A stretch of 64,000 nt of DNA. It comes from Lutjanus erythropterus. Taxonomy: Eukaryota > Chordata > Actinopteri > Lutjaniformes > Lutjanidae. The number at the start of each line of letters is the position of its first letter. The stretch's first letter is position 1. The stretch covers positions 15,096,023 to 15,160,022 of the forward strand of contig CM034609.1 in NCBI GenBank assembly GCA_020091685.1, given 5' to 3'. A program made the position numbers and the translations under genes. The notes beneath the pieces are model-generated. The model did no database searches, was not told the DNA's origin, and saw nothing but the letters and a program-made list of their open reading frames with translations. Below, one piece after another: positions 1 through 14,100 of the stretch.

Positions 1-231
1 ACATCTTATTAGTCGTCTTTCGTCTTTTTCCTGCCACGTTGGTGATGTTGGTGAGACGTTTGACAAAATTCAGTCGGGTCACGTCTGTCCTTTAACTTTA
101 AAGTTAATACTGATCACAGTTTAAATTGGAGTTATGTTTTGGTGACACAGAATTAAGTTTAGGTTTAGAGTAAAAACTAAACTGATAAGATAAGATAAGC
201 GATTTAGATTTAATCTTTTTTTATAGCTAGT

Positions 232-313
232 TTAAAAGTTTGGTGCAACATAATTAAAAGGTAAACCATGATTTAATCTGATTTAAAAATGAATCCATGA
301 TGATGCAACCCAT
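232..313 (+). repeat. Fragment of the 28296-28911 repeat family
   Basis: aaaccatgatttaatctgat followed by aaaaatgaatccatg and gatgcaacc parallels 28861-28905 (cccatgatttaacctgg, aaaaatgaatccttg, ggtgcagcc). Only the right-end portion is recognisable. Confidence 0.55.
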
Positions 314-1889
314 CCCTGGCATTTTTATCAACAGTTAATCATAGTGGTTGATATGCAAAAGACTATGAAACTAACTCATGGTGTTATTCCAGAAGAACCA
401 GAGGATTTTACCTTTACACACACACTGCAGCTTTCTAGACAGGAGTGACTTTTTTTTTAAGGGGGAGAAATGTTGGCTCTGCCCTTTTTTGGGTGCTTGA
501 TATTCACACAGTGTTGCAGTGTGTGTTTGTCATTTTGTCCCCTCATATTTATGGAGAACGCATCGTCTCTTTTGGTCGTTTAATCTCTGGGCAGTGAGGA
601 ATTCTTGTGTGATCAAAGGGAAGTTTTACCATCTGGATCTGTGTGTCTGTATAATCTATTAAAGTTTACGCAACTTAAGCAGGGCCAGGTTGTGTGTGTG
701 TGTGTGTGACCAACTCAATGCATACATGATTTAATGACTGTAAATGATCTGTGTCTGTGTATTATCCTCATTATGCATGTCATGGTTTGGCGGTTAGCCT
801 GCGTAATTACAGCAGGATTTACTTCTCTCTGTCTCCTGGAGGAAGGAGACCCCGCAGGACTTTTAGCAGGTCCAGTTTCAGGCACGACGCCCAGGAACAT
901 ATCTTCTTCTTCTGAAAACCACATCACACATATTTTTTGCAGTGTAGCCTTAGACATCTCGGTGTCAGGATTTTCAATTATGTTTCCATTACTACCTGGA
1001 GGCATATCACAAGATAAGCTAAACCACAGAGCACGGTGTTACACCAAGGATCTCCGCACATCATCACGGATGTGACCCCTTCTAAATGCACCTTGTCACC
1101 TGTCTCTTGGAAGAGACTGAGTGAGAAAATAATTAGAAATAGCCTCTGGTTTTCTGGAGAAAGAAAAAATATTTAAGATAGAGTCTGAGCTTTGAAGCTA
1201 CTATAAATAAGTTTCATATTTTGTTGGTTTTGCAGGATCCTGTGGACAAGAATTTCCACTGTAACAGCTAACACATAATTAAAATTCACATTGATGCACT
1301 AAAGGAAATTAGCATCATAATTGCATTAATATTATCTTAACAAAGAGGTCAATTTTACTTCATATGCTTAACATAAAATGTAATGTGTGCTCATACTTTC
1401 AGGCATATATTTCCTCTGATCTGAGGAAACAAATTAATAGCTGCTGATTACACATTGCGAACTCAGTCACTCCACGCAAGAGAGATGAGCAGAAACAGCC
1501 AGCATTTTACTTCATAAAGTATTTATTTTTTATTCATACTAATGTCCTTTGTGATTACCACTTTTGGATGCAGTCCAGGGTTTTGAAAGGACACTTCAAG
1601 TTCAACTTCCTGCGTAAAGGTCATTAATTAAATGCTCACTTTATACTGTGTGCAGTTTTCAGAGGCTCTATTCATATTCAACATCTTATTTTATTTATTA
1701 CTATCTTAGGGCACCAGCTGGATGAGCAGGAACAGCTAAAGTTTACTTCCAAAAGTATCTAATTTACTACTTTTACATGTAGCACAGCAATGATGCTGCT
1801 GAAATAAAACTCAAAGACTGATTGATATATGATGTGCATTGTTCTTAGAAATGTGTATGGTTCAAAAAGCAAACAAAAATCTTAATAAC

Positions 1890-1970
1890 GGATTGCAATA
1901 CATATGGAATCGGCATCCAAGTATCATGATAGTATTGAATCGGGAGTTAAGTGTATCATCCCAGCCCTAT
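1890..1970 (-). repeat. Fragment of a fish DNA-transposon repeat (agggctgggat end)
   Basis: Read on the minus strand it begins atagggctgggatgatacac and continues through gattcaatactatcatgat and cttggatgccgattcc. This resembles ends of common non-autonomous elements in fish genomes, recalled from memory. Only about 80 bp is recognisable. Confidence 0.45.
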
Positions 1971-2797
1971 TTCTTATGTAGGTCATCTAGAGGCAGTAGA
2001 ATTAAATTGAGTCTGTTTCATAACCATTTAAAACTCCTTGTAGTAGCTTTAAACTCTATGGCAGCACCACAGTAAAAAAAGTCACTCATCACTTGCACAC
2101 CCATGTAGATACCAAGCCAACAAATGTTGCTGACTGTGATTCACTCCGACTTTGTCGAGCTCGAACAAACTCCTGTTTCAGCAACAGACTGTCAGTGAGC
2201 TTTTGAAGTGTCTGATGTGTTGTACAAAAGGGTCCGCTGTGCCGGTTTCTCCAGCTTTCAGTATTTTGTTCAAACAAAAGCAGGTACATTTTGATCTGCC
2301 TGCTTACCGTCGTACTGTGTCAACTGTCAGTCTCTGTGTGCTTGCCATAAACTTTGAAAACAAACTCAAGTTTGTTCTGCAAAGTGCAGCTTTGTCTTTC
2401 CATGCATTCCCACAGTGAACTGATCATGTAACACAAGCACTCATTGCAGATTTAGGGTAAGCCCCGGTGATTTGTGCCTTGTTTAAGCTGCACTGTACAT
2501 CTGTCTACATCAAATTATCTCTGAAATGGCAGCCAACTTTAAAGATACACCTCATACAGTATGTGAATCTTTAACTTCTGTATGGCAGGGAGGTAAAAAT
2601 TAACCAATTATTGAGTTGTTTTTCCCTTTTTTTCATTGGTAGTGGTGTGCATTTTGTCTGTAGAATTTTAAATGATGCACACAGGTAGTGCAAGAACAAA
2701 AAGTAATATTATACATCCCATAACACTTAATAATTAATGACTATAATATAATTCTGAAGGTTTGATAAGGTAATTGATAAAACCAATTAGCCTACTT

Positions 2798-2950
2798 AAA
2801 GGTGCCCTGTGGAGCTTTCTTGTAAACAAACAAAAGTTATGTTTACATTTTTCCCACAGCCACCAGTGGAAATTCTCCGGCTATAATTAGAGCTGAGCAG
2901 TGTGGCTTGAAGATATTATCTCGATATTTTAAAGTTATTCCAGATAGGAT
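2798..2950 (+). repeat. Fragments of two short teleost-type repeats
   Basis: aaaggtgccctgtggagctt at 2799 resembles the end of a common fish element. agagctgagcagtgtggctt near 2890, followed by atctcgatattttaaag, resembles an agggctgggcgatatgg-type end. Both are short and decayed. Confidence 0.4.
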
Positions 2951-2998
2951 AGGATAGTAGAGATAGGATATATATATATAAGGGATAATGTACAGTGA

Positions 2999-3045
2999 GG
3001 AAGTCATTATTGTGAAATAAATCCTGGCAGGATGATGCAGGACAT
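2999..3045 (+). repeat. Diverged copy of the 51505-51635 hairpin repeat
   Basis: gaagtcattattgtgaaata, then atcctggcagg and tgatgcagga, parallels caggtcattattgcaaaata and ccctaacagggtggtgcagg at 51523-51572. Only one arm of the hairpin survives. Confidence 0.55.
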
Positions 3046-4872
3046 GAAGGAGTTGGTGGAGATCAAACACAGAGCTGTGGGTGTAAAATAAGCAATTGTT
3101 TGCAAACAAGCAGTTAGTGCATGTTTAAAATCCTGCATAATTTATATCAGTATTTTCATGCTAGCAGTCTTTTTCTTCACTGCCCTTGCTGGCTCACACT
3201 AACAACACTACATTAATACTGTAATGGTTATCAAGATAATTATTGTCTTTTATCCCTATAACTACTGAATGACAAAAACCCTACATAGTCTCTTATTATT
3301 GCTATTACTTTATTTATTATTGACGTTTCTGTGTATCTGACCTTCATTAGGTATGTGCACAGCAACAAAACATTTGCATATACTGTAAATACAGACATAG
3401 AAGTTGCCTCTATTTTCCAATCACCAGACAGAGGACTGCTGCGATTGATCATCAACTGAAACTGCTCAACACATCATCAGCTCGACAATAGCTTTCAAAT
3501 GATACAAAATGACAGAATAAATCTTAAATACCCATGTAATCTCAAGTCCTCCAAAAATAAAAAAAAATAGAAGTCATCATCATCATCATATCCCCAAAAT
3601 CCATTAAAGAGTTACAAGAGATGGATGTTTGAATAAATGGAATAAATGTCAAAACATCAGTGAATTATTACACCAATATCCATTTAGTTTAAATAGTAAA
3701 AAGTCATTCTTGAGGCAATGGATCAAATACAATGTGCCTCATGCAAGAGCATCTTCATATTCATTTCTCTCATAATTTTAACTTCAGATAATTGTGTAAA
3801 TGATCTGCCTGTGCATATTTGAGTGCACATGCATGACACTTGTAAATTACATAATTAAGGCCCCAATAATACCGTATAAAAGTTTAGTATAAAAGTCTAA
3901 AAGTGCTCTTAATGCCGTGTTACCTGAGGGTCAGATTGTCACTGAAATCTAAGGTCAGGGGAAAGTCTCATAAACCTGCATGTGAAGATATACAGACGTT
4001 ACACCTGACAGTAGGCAATAATGCATCATTATATTAATGATGAGAGGCTTCATGTGTAAATTTACAATTATCTCATCATTTGAAATGTGAGACAATGTAC
4101 AAGAGTTTTTTTCATTGTCTGTAATTTGCAACTTCCTCCAACACACTTGTCGCACTTTCAGGTGTGTAGAGACTTTTTTTCCCCCTATGACTAATGCTTT
4201 TCTTTAACCAAAGTCAGCACTGATTGGCTGGTTGGATATCTACCACACGAGAAAAAAAAACCTCTTTGCTTTGCTCAAAGTAATTTCACAACACTGCAAA
4301 AATATACTAGAGTCCAGCAATATTTTGCCAAATGTATCAGCACGAGTGCACAAGGCAGTGTTTTTGACAGGAATGCCAAGTCTGGAAAAAAACTCGAGCT
4401 TTTAATAATAAATAATGATAACTTGAGGCCAGGAAGCTGTACTATGCTTAACGCCAACGGCCACAACTCAAATTCTGCTCAGGGTCCCAAAGGACTTGGG
4501 CCAGCCGCGGGTTATTTTCAGCATTTTATAGTTTATTACAGTTATATTTGTTTGTAACAAGGTTTACATTTGAGCCAACAATAGTGACATTATTACACAC
4601 TAAAGGATTTGCAGATCGCACAAGCCTGCCAGCATTGCTTTTATAACCTTAAACCCATTTACACACACAATGTTGTGACATGCAAACACACACTCCTCCA
4701 TGAAGCCATGGTGAAATATGATGAATGGTGCTAATTGTCGCTGCTATAACTTTCTGGGGCGGGAGCAGAGCTGCAGGCAGAGAAAATCCAAAGCTAAAGT
4801 GTTGGTGCATTCAGAGAGAGGATGAGTGTGGGAGGGTGGAGGGACTCTGAGAGAGGAGAGGCTCAGGAAGAG

Positions 4873-4875
<3 letters not shown>

Positions 4876-4918
<43 letters not shown>
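4876..4918 (+). repeat. (AG)n microsatellite
   Basis: An uninterrupted AG dinucleotide run of about 21 units in a rab26 intron, flanked by purine-rich DNA. Confidence 0.97.
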
Positions 4919-4920
<2 letters not shown>

Positions 4921-5879
4921 CAGGGAGGATTATTTTAGATGTTGGTGAATATGCACTGTATCTGCTGTGTGGGAGAAAAGGTGTAGACAGCCATCAGATA
5001 TTTTTCAGCTCATTTTTGTGTGAAAATTCAGTGATTATTTAGTTTCCATTTTCAGGATGTGTTTTTTTTTTTACACTTCATGCTTATCTTGGTTTAGTTT
5101 ATTTGTGTAGACTGCGATAAAAGAGAAAACCACGATGAGGAAAAAAACAAAAGGAGCAAAACAGACGAAACATAAAGAAGAAATGTAAATTACAAGTTTG
5201 CTCAGAGAGTTGTTGGATAAAAATAAAAGTCTGCAAAACATTTCACCTCCACAAATGCATCCAGTTTCAAGGCTTAAAAAAGAAAACAACTTCATGGTTT
5301 ATATTCCTACAATATAACCCTAAATCTTTTTTTTTCACACAGTACTTTAATTTGGCAAAAGCATTTATTTTCCCAGAATGATGGACAGCTCTGCGCTTAT
5401 AACAAAGGGACCTGTGCTATCTTGGTGATCTCTATACAGACAGGAGATTTCCTTCTTGTGCTCACCACAAATTACATTTAATTCAGACACCCACTGTGTG
5501 AGCTTTTATGCAATCTTGGCCTTTTGATTTGTTTGTTTTTGTCTCTTGTGTAGAAACTAGTCATTTGCAGAGATGGTTCAGCCAGCAGCACCTGAATGTT
5601 GGAGCAATTTTATGAAATCTGGGGAAAGGAACTATTATGAATACAAATAACATCTAACAGGCCACCTTACTAGAAGTTTACTAAGTTTAGAAACTTAGTT
5701 ATATGATTTTTTGCTAAATGCATTCATCAGTTCCACCGTTTTGCAGTAAGTGCTTTGGTCATTTTGGTTTTTGATGTGCCCTTGACTGTTTGTCAAACGT
5801 GTTTTAAATGGTTTGAAACAGCAAATAATGGAGCTGTTAAAGTTGAACAATCAGGCCCAACATCGACTGTAACTGCCAA

Positions 5880-6330
5880 AATCAAAAATAAATAAATAAA
5901 TTAATAAATTAATGAACATGCCATTAAATGCAACGAGTAATATTAAAAATAAATGTAGGCATGAGGTAATTTCTAAATTAGAAATACATTAATATTTCTG
6001 TTTTATTTGCTTCTTTACTTATGTGGCTTCATTTCCATATTTATTTACTTTCCCATTTAAATTTCCATTTTGCTTTTTTAACTTATATTTATTTTTTTAA
6101 TTTATTTATGTTCTTACATTTTGAATTTTTCCCTGTATTCATTTGCGCACACTTAATTACTTCTGTTCTTTATGTATTCCTGTTTGCTTTTTACATTTCA
6201 TGGTGCACTTTGAATGACATTTGAATGTTAGGAAGCAGAAATACATAAAGAAATGGAAAAAGAAAATGGAAATATATAAAGAAATCTGACAGCAAATACA
6301 GAAGTTAATAAGTTTGGGGAAATAAATATG
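5880..6330. repeat. AT-rich block with partial inverted symmetry
   Basis: Left of 6060, runs such as aaataaataaattaataaa and catttccatatttatttac face reversed counterparts near 6240-6330 (ataaagaaatgg, gaaaatggaaatatataaag). The ends are not clear, so it may be a decayed inverted-repeat element or simple AT-rich DNA. Confidence 0.35.
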
Positions 6331-8121
6331 TGAGGAAAATTCAAAGGGAAAATCAGTGTTTTAAAAGGCACTAAATGATATGTTCTGTTTTTTCATCAGA
6401 TAGCACATTTGTTTTTAATTGAGGCTGATTTACAGAATCTGTTGTTTATATCCTAAACTCTTTAAGAAATGCATCATTTCACTGTAATGATAGTAATGTA
6501 ATTGCATGCTTCATATTGTGCTGTATAATTTAATGACAAGCATTTTGTGTAATGAAAAGATGCACACAAAGAACAAGTAAAAACTTATCAAATTATATCA
6601 TTAAAATCACAGATGTGAGACTGAAAATGAGTGAGTGTGTGAATGTGAAGAAGAGACACACACACATATACTCTCATCACAAAGTTTTCTCCTGTTCCCG
6701 ATGTTGTTCTTCCCTCTTTGTTTTTGTCGTTCTGCGTCATTGTTGTCACTGTGTCTCACCAATTTAGCTTTCTCCGCTTTTGTTGTTTTGTCTCGTTTCA
6801 TTCCGTCTTCTGTTCTTCATCTTCTCATCAAATTTTTCTCTGTATTGTTCTCGCAATCTCTGTTGGTCTCCTCCTCCGAAACCTCAATTTCACCGTTCCA
6901 TTTACCAGTAAATCTCAAATATAATGAGAATTCTTGATTGAGTTTGTTGTTTCCAGTACTCATAAGAAAAAAAAGAGGTTCTGTATATTTTGCACAAACT
7001 GCAAAATGACCGATTTGATTACCTTTTTTTTTTTTACAACTAACAATTGAGGTTGACCTTTACACAAACTGGAACATTGTTAATAGAAAAGTGCTTTTGG
7101 AAAAGGTGTTTAATACAAGAATGGCATAACACATCCTTACAGTAGCAACAGTTTATGATTTTCTGTGTCCTGACTTCAACTGTCAGGTGATAACAGATAG
7201 CACAAGAGTGAGAAACACCTCCAGGACAAGTCTAGCTAGAACTTTATTCTTTATTACACAGCTGTCAGTCTGCATCATGCTCATCTCTCCTGGGACAATA
7301 CCTCTCTTAGCTGCACTGTCCCTCGCTGTCTCTCAAATACCTGCACTCACAGGGCGAGCTGCTACACAGACAGAGAGGCGGACGTGGACTTTTGCATCTC
7401 GGCATATGCGTGTATTTGTTTTCAAGATTCAGGCAGATTAATAGTTCTGTTATTTAGGTGACTTTGACAGGTTATTTTATTGTAATTAGGGCCATACGCT
7501 CTTAGAAGTATAGGCTGTTCTAGGTAAAACCCTTTATGTTGAGTTCTAATCATTTCATGTCGCTATCCGAACGTGTTTATGGGGAGGTTTTTCATGTGGA
7601 CTATGCAAATGTTTTAATTGGGCTGCTGTCAGTACTTTTACATGGACACACATAAATAAATATGAATGCCAAAATAATGAGTTGTTAAAAAAATTCAGCT
7701 GGCACAGGAGGACGTAAAGAACAGCTGATAATGATTGAAACAGTTTCTTGCTCAAGGTTACTTCAACAGGACTCAAAACAAGTTGTGCAAATGAAGGACG
7801 AACTTTAAGCTCGTCAATAAATAAAATGTACGGTAAATTCACCACCGCAGCTCTTAACTCTGATCTGTCTGAGTCCTGCCAGCTGTGGTACAGGACTTTG
7901 TCGGGCCAAGAGAGAGAATTCAAATTAATCAGTCTTGTGCCCAGAGTGAAAATGAACCCTTTCATAATTTAATTTGAAGAGGGGGGGGGGGTTGAGACAT
8001 CAAGATGAAAGATTAAATTAAACATTTGCTGATAATTCTGACAAACCATTGTACAATGTAAAATGATCTGCAGTCATGAATTTTGAAGCGATACACTTAA
8101 ACTTTTCTCCTTTTCTTTTAG

Positions 8122-11100
8122 CTTTGCTTTTACTGTATGACGTCACCAACAAAACGTCCTTTGACAACATACAGGTAGGTTACTTCTATCACACTTTATT
8201 TGTTCTAATTGTATAGCTGTTATAACTGCTTAGAAACCTCTGAATGTTTTGTGTTAGATTAGATCCAGCAATATCTATCAATGCTCTCACTTTTTTTCAT
8301 GCTTTGCATAAACAGGCATTGTTGTTCTTTCACGATGATGTGCACCGAACGTCATGCCTGACATGGTAATTCGAAATTATTCATTTTAATTAACTTTATC
8401 TCGGCACAGCAGATTGATTTAGTAGATCAAAGAGCTGTGGCTAGCTCGTGACCACAAGTGTTGTCACAAAAGGCTCAATAACATCCGATACAAACAATGA
8501 ATGAATGTCTGGATGATGCAGCTTTGCAATGACAAAACACTGAGCTTCATTGTCATTTTTTGGCGACATCGTTGGCCCACATTTTTTTTTATCAAAGTCA
8601 GTTCATGTGACAGATACTTGAATAAGCAGAGAATGACCCGAGGTGGGGATCAAAGATAAAAGAGGGGAAGAAAAACAGCAGAACAAACAGGAACAGAAGG
8701 AATTATGGGAATTGAATGTGATTTAGTGAGGAATAGCACAGTCAGCGTTTAATGAAAACTCAGACCAGGGGGACTATTCAACTGTCCATATATCTGGCAG
8801 ACCTCCAGTCTCTTTCTTCAGCGCTCTCGTTCTCTTTGCACTGGACCCACTTTGCCTACAGTGACAGGGTGAATATATGATGTTGAATGTGATTTGCCTC
8901 TCTCCTTAGAATCAAATATTGGCAGTCATTAATTTTGTACCATGATTAATTTGTCAGTATTCATTTAAGCATGAAGAATGTGTCTAAAGGGTTATATCTG
9001 GGTGGTCTGGTAGCTCAGTTGGTAGAGGGTTCATCCCATGTATTGATGCTGGGAGTCCCCTGCAGCTGCCGTGGGTTCGACTTCCGCCTACAGCCCTTTC
9101 CTGCATGTCATTCCCCGCCTCCCTCTCCCCCTTTCCTGCTATATCCTCAGCTGTCCTACAAATTAAAGGCATAGAAAGTCTTAAAACAAAAATTAATAAA
9201 GGTTTATATATGTCCTCCCTGAAGCTCCTAACCTTCAAGTAGAGATGGGACCATTACGATCCAATATCAGTATCAAGGCCTGATATTGACATAAGGCAAT
9301 CTGCCCGTATTGGACTCAGCGACACCGATGCAGCATTTCCACAGCCTCACAAAGCTCTACACTTTGCAGTGTGAAGTAGCAAAAGTGGAGTTTTACACTT
9401 CTACTCTGCATCTGCATGAAGTATAAGCGAAATGTTGGCTCTCCAAGTTACAATACTACAATACAGCCGAAGTGAAGAAAGTGGCCACCCCACTCATTGC
9501 CAGAATAAACAAGCATAACCCTTCTGAATAAATGCATAATGGGATAATTATAGAAATAAGGACCATCTCTCAGCTGCACACGTGAATGTCACAAGCCAGA
9601 ATCCTAGATGGTTGAAGGATGCCATTAGACAAGTTACATTACAGAAACTACACAAGCTTTCCAGAGTAGAGTTCAATTTCAGCCTCATCAGCGCTGTTTA
9701 CAGACTTTTTTCATTTAAAAGATAAATAGTCCAATCACAGCACAACAGAGTGGCGCCATTAAAAATATGATATAAAGCTTCCATACTTCCTTCTTTAAGT
9801 GCTCAAAAAGAAATCGTACCTCTCGACTCAGGCTGTGAGACTCAATTCATCCTCCAAACTCCTCATACTCATACTTTTATATCTATGATTTTAATATTTC
9901 AGTAAATAAATATTGTAAATAATTAAAAGGAGGCTACATACAAAAAATCATTGTTTATTTAAAATTGTTATTAAACAGTTGTTTCAAACCAAGGTCCCAC
10001 CTCTCACTGGACAGATAACCAATCATACTTAAGGATAATAAAGTACCTTCTTTATCTTCCTTCAGGTTTATTAAACTGGAAAGGAATTGCTTCTATTAAG
10101 CAGTTTAGTTGGGTTAATTTATATTTTATTAGTCCCTGCAGGAAAATGTGTCCTCTGCATTTGACTCATCTTGGAACAGTGGGCAGAGACCGGCTCCAGC
10201 TCTGAGGCCAGTGTCTTGGTCAATAGCAGTGGAGATGCATGTCTTTTGAGTGTGGGAGGAAACTATCATGGGGAAAACATGCGAGCTCAACAGAGAAAGG
10301 CCCCAGTCCCAGCATGTACGGGGTTCACTCAGGGCTGACCACTGAACCACCGTGGCGCCCGTCCCTGCTTCCTGGCGGAGACTGTTAAATGTTGTGGCTG
10401 TGTGCTCTCTGGCAACAGGGACACTGAAAATGGATTAGTTCATGAAGGATGAAACCGATAAGAACCACCTGAGCTCTCATGCAAAGGAAATCATTCATTT
10501 GCAAAGAGGATTTGATTTCCTCCATGACACAGCTTCATAAACTGAATGTTAATATGAAAGATGCCTGTATGGAAACCTGTGAGGATATAGCTTTATTTTT
10601 TTAAAGAAGATTGTTTGATGCAGTCTGCTCTGCAGAATACAAATCAAATCACATTCTAGTCTTGGGTGCCCAGACATATTCCCCTTATTGATTCAGCTAA
10701 TTAAAAGAAAATGAAAATTCAATACAGCAGGGCAGATAGTCAACCTGTCCCAAGGACTTTCTTAGATTTTATTTTGTCATACAGTAATTATGTGCATATA
10801 CACATAAAGAAAACATTACAGTCTGCATTTGCTGCTCCGATGGCTTCTTATTGTTTTTTTATTCAGATAAGTGATTTGCTTGATGGTAAGTTTGCCACTG
10901 AGATTGCTCACTTAAGGCCTTTGAATAATTAATAATGTCTCCACGCTGGTGACAGCTGTGGCTGGACAAATTATGTTTTCAGGCTGTGCTCTCATACGGA
11001 CGTACGGACAGAATATCTCAAGAATGCCTCGGTGGAATTTGTTGAAACCTGGCACAAATGTTCGCTTGGACTCAAGGATGAACTGATTAGATTTTAGTGA

Positions 11101-14100
11101 TTGAAGTTAAAGGTCCAGGAACACCTTGGCATAATTCTTTTCAAATTTGGTACAAATGTCCACTTGAACTCATGAATAAACTGATTTGTATTTGGAGGTC
11201 AGAGGTCAAGGTCACTGTGGCCTCATTAAACATGTTTTTGGCCGCAGTTAAAGAATTAATATAATGATTTCACGTACATATCTAACGAAATAAGAGCCGA
11301 AATGATTAATCAATTATTAATCAACAATTGACATTTTATATTTTAAAAAAGTTCAAAATCTCAGATGTAAATATTTTCTGTTTTTGTTCACTCCTCCGTG
11401 ACAGTAAACTGAATATCGTACATGTACAGTGAGCCGCCAAAATATACGCTTTTATTAAATTCCTAAAAGTCTTCACTACTCACATTATATGAGTCTGAGC
11501 AGAGATGGATTTAAACTGCAACTTAACTAGATGGTGAAGGAATAGAATGGCAAGGCAGTAATTCCAGTTTTTAATTCAATTTTTATTTTTGTTTGTACTT
11601 TGAAAAAGCAAGCTGTGAAAACATAGAAAGAACCAAAAAGGAAACAGATAATATCTCGATGCAAGAGAAGAAATGAATAACAGCACCACAGGGAGGGAGG
11701 ATTTGAAAGGATACAGAGGAGAAGTCAAGCTGTGAGAACATTCTTACAATCAATAAAACAAATAATTCATATCTGAATCAATAATGAAAATGTGTTTGTA
11801 AAGTCCTACTGTAGTGAAAGGAAAAGAACAGAAATGTCTTTTTGCTGGGAAAAACAAGCTAAACGGCTCCACTTGTCCCATTTTATGGTTATTCTGTAAA
11901 ACACGTAAAAATCAGTACGACAAAATGGCAGCTTTTCAGAAACATCGATCTCTTCCTTCACAGCACCGCAGCTGACAGAGGGACTGAAGTCGTGCCAGCT
12001 GGTGTCACTATGTCATCATACCTGCTGTTTCCCTGTGTGCGGTAACTGCACCGTGCAACAGGAGGGTGACACTTTTCAACCGCTTTAATTGACAGCGGCC
12101 ATCAGGAAAAAAATGTCTCTTTCACAGCAGCAAAGGGGCTGTTAGGGGAAGGAGAGGGCGTCTGTCACCAGTCTCTGCCAGAGAAATACTATGTGCCCAT
12201 CTGCCCTAAGAGATCGTTAAAGCAGAAAAATGTGCCTCTCTGGCTCCAGATGTGAACAGCAGCTCGAGGAGAGGGGGAGTGGATGGGAAAGGCCACTGAT
12301 AAGCGGGGCAGATGGTAACAGAAGGGAGGACGAGTAGCCATCAACCATCTGAAAGGGTCCAGCACTAGTGAGCAGCTGCTTCAGAGGACCTTCAGCCTTT
12401 GTCTTATCTTTGCAAGGTCCGACACACACTGGCTGAGGCGCTGTCTAGACAACCTGTCCTTCACACTGTTGTAGCCTGAATTACAAGCCTGTAAGTGCAC
12501 TCTTAATATGATAATGATGTCTTAAAAGTCATCAGTGTGAATGTGCCCTCACCAATAATCTAACCCAATGTAGGGCTGCAGCTCAGAATTATTTTCATTG
12601 GCAATTTATCTATAACCATATGCTCTTGAACGTTTTACTGCATTCCTTCAAAATCTTCTCTACACACTACACGAGCGGACAGACAGTTGTGAACAGCAAC
12701 TTCACTAGTTCATAGAGCCTTACAACTGCGAGGTGGTAATTCTAAATCCTACGCTGACACACTCCCTAATGTAACAAAAGAGTTATAATAACACTGCTCT
12801 CTATTCATAGCTATAATCGTAGTTGTTTGTTGCATCCTACGTTTCACTTCATCACAAACACTGTTTAAGTTTATTGGTTGAAACAGTTTTTAGTCTCTGA
12901 GAGATAAACTGGGGTAATGTTAGGAGACACACGTTGACAGGTCCTTCCCTGCCCTGCTTAGCCTTCCCCTCCTTCCTCTTTCTTCTCCACATCCCTCTCA
13001 CATTCAGTCAATGTCTATTACAGCGAGGAGATACGCTGGCGGCAAGCTACAGATGCCTGCTGGCACACGGCTGCCTAACGAGCACTAACTCATGTTAATG
13101 AACGCTAATGGTGATGAATGCCACTCTGAAGGAGAGGGAGAAATGAGAAGGCCACATCATTGCCTCCTCTTCCGCCCTCAGACCCGCTCTTCTCTGCGGT
13201 GTATTATTGTCTCTCCAGCTACTGAGTAAGCATTAACGTCACATAGGAGCTGTCCGTCATCTGAGGGAAAAGCACTTCACACTTGAGGCGAGAGAGACTC
13301 ACTTTATACACAGAAATTTTATTAGGATACAATCTTAAAAATTATCTTTAAAAAGGTTCAGTATCCTCTGAATCAAAGAACCTTTTACTGGAAAGGTGTT
13401 ACATGTCTTTTGAGCTTTTACCATCTCTACATTTTCTATGATGATAGTGATGATTATTATTGCCAGTCAGGTAGCAAAGTAGATAAACTTACTAACATTA
13501 ACCACCTCCAAGCATTATTTGATAATTGCAGAAATGTAAAAAACAGCTCCCTGTCTTCTTACAGTTTAGAAAAAGGTATATTTTGTGTTAAAAAGTAGGC
13601 TACTTTGGCCAGTATTTAGATAAGCTAACACACCGCCTAAGGCCAGAGATATACTTGCTGCTTAACCATGCGTTTGCGTACGCGAACAACAACCATCGCT
13701 CCAAATGGACGCAGGATACGCGAGGCAGCCATGAAGCGTAGGGATGCATAGGGGTGTGTATGCGAACGCGTAGTTAAAAGCAAGTATATTTCCGCCTTAA
13801 CTAGCAAAGCTGGATTCCATACTGGTTATCCCCCTTTTTTTTTTTTTTACCAACATTACATGTTACTCTCAATTTCTTGGCTAACAGCAATGCTTGCTAA
13901 TATTAGCCTTATTGCTAAGCTTATAAAGCGGATGCTGTGTGAGTTTTTTTTTTCCCCCACCCAACGTTAGCTACATGTGTAACATTACTCGAAGTTATCT
14001 GGCTTACAAATACAAAGTGCAACTTAATATGGGTCTACAACTTCTAAAATTATAGCAAATAATAATAGAAGACCTAGTTGTAACTATTAGAGACTGTGTT

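Larger units (their letters stand above)
1..8121 (+). other. rab26: rab26 intron (3' portion of the intron before exon LLLLYDVTNK)
   Basis: No coding exon is visible on either strand. In particular I found no reading resembling the Rab WDTAGQERFRSVTHAYYRD segment that should precede the 8122 exon, so this intron is at least 8.1 kb. The stretch is AT-rich and holds small repeat fragments (232-313, 1890-1970, 2798-2950, 2999-3045), a GA microsatellite at 4876 and an AT-rich block around 5880-6330. The ORFs of 60-140 codons here have no recognisable domain. Confidence 0.75.

Noticed and set aside
734-1075. 113-codon frame on the + strand and overlapping frame on the - strand
   Set aside because: Composition is not protein-like and no family is recognised. 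Intronic chance frame.
7187-7441. 84-codon + frame
   Set aside because: No domain; the DNA looks like ordinary intron or a decayed repeat.
9001-9082. tRNA gene
   Set aside because: A and B boxes are present but the rest cannot fold as a cloverleaf and continues into a SINE body, so it is a SINE head.
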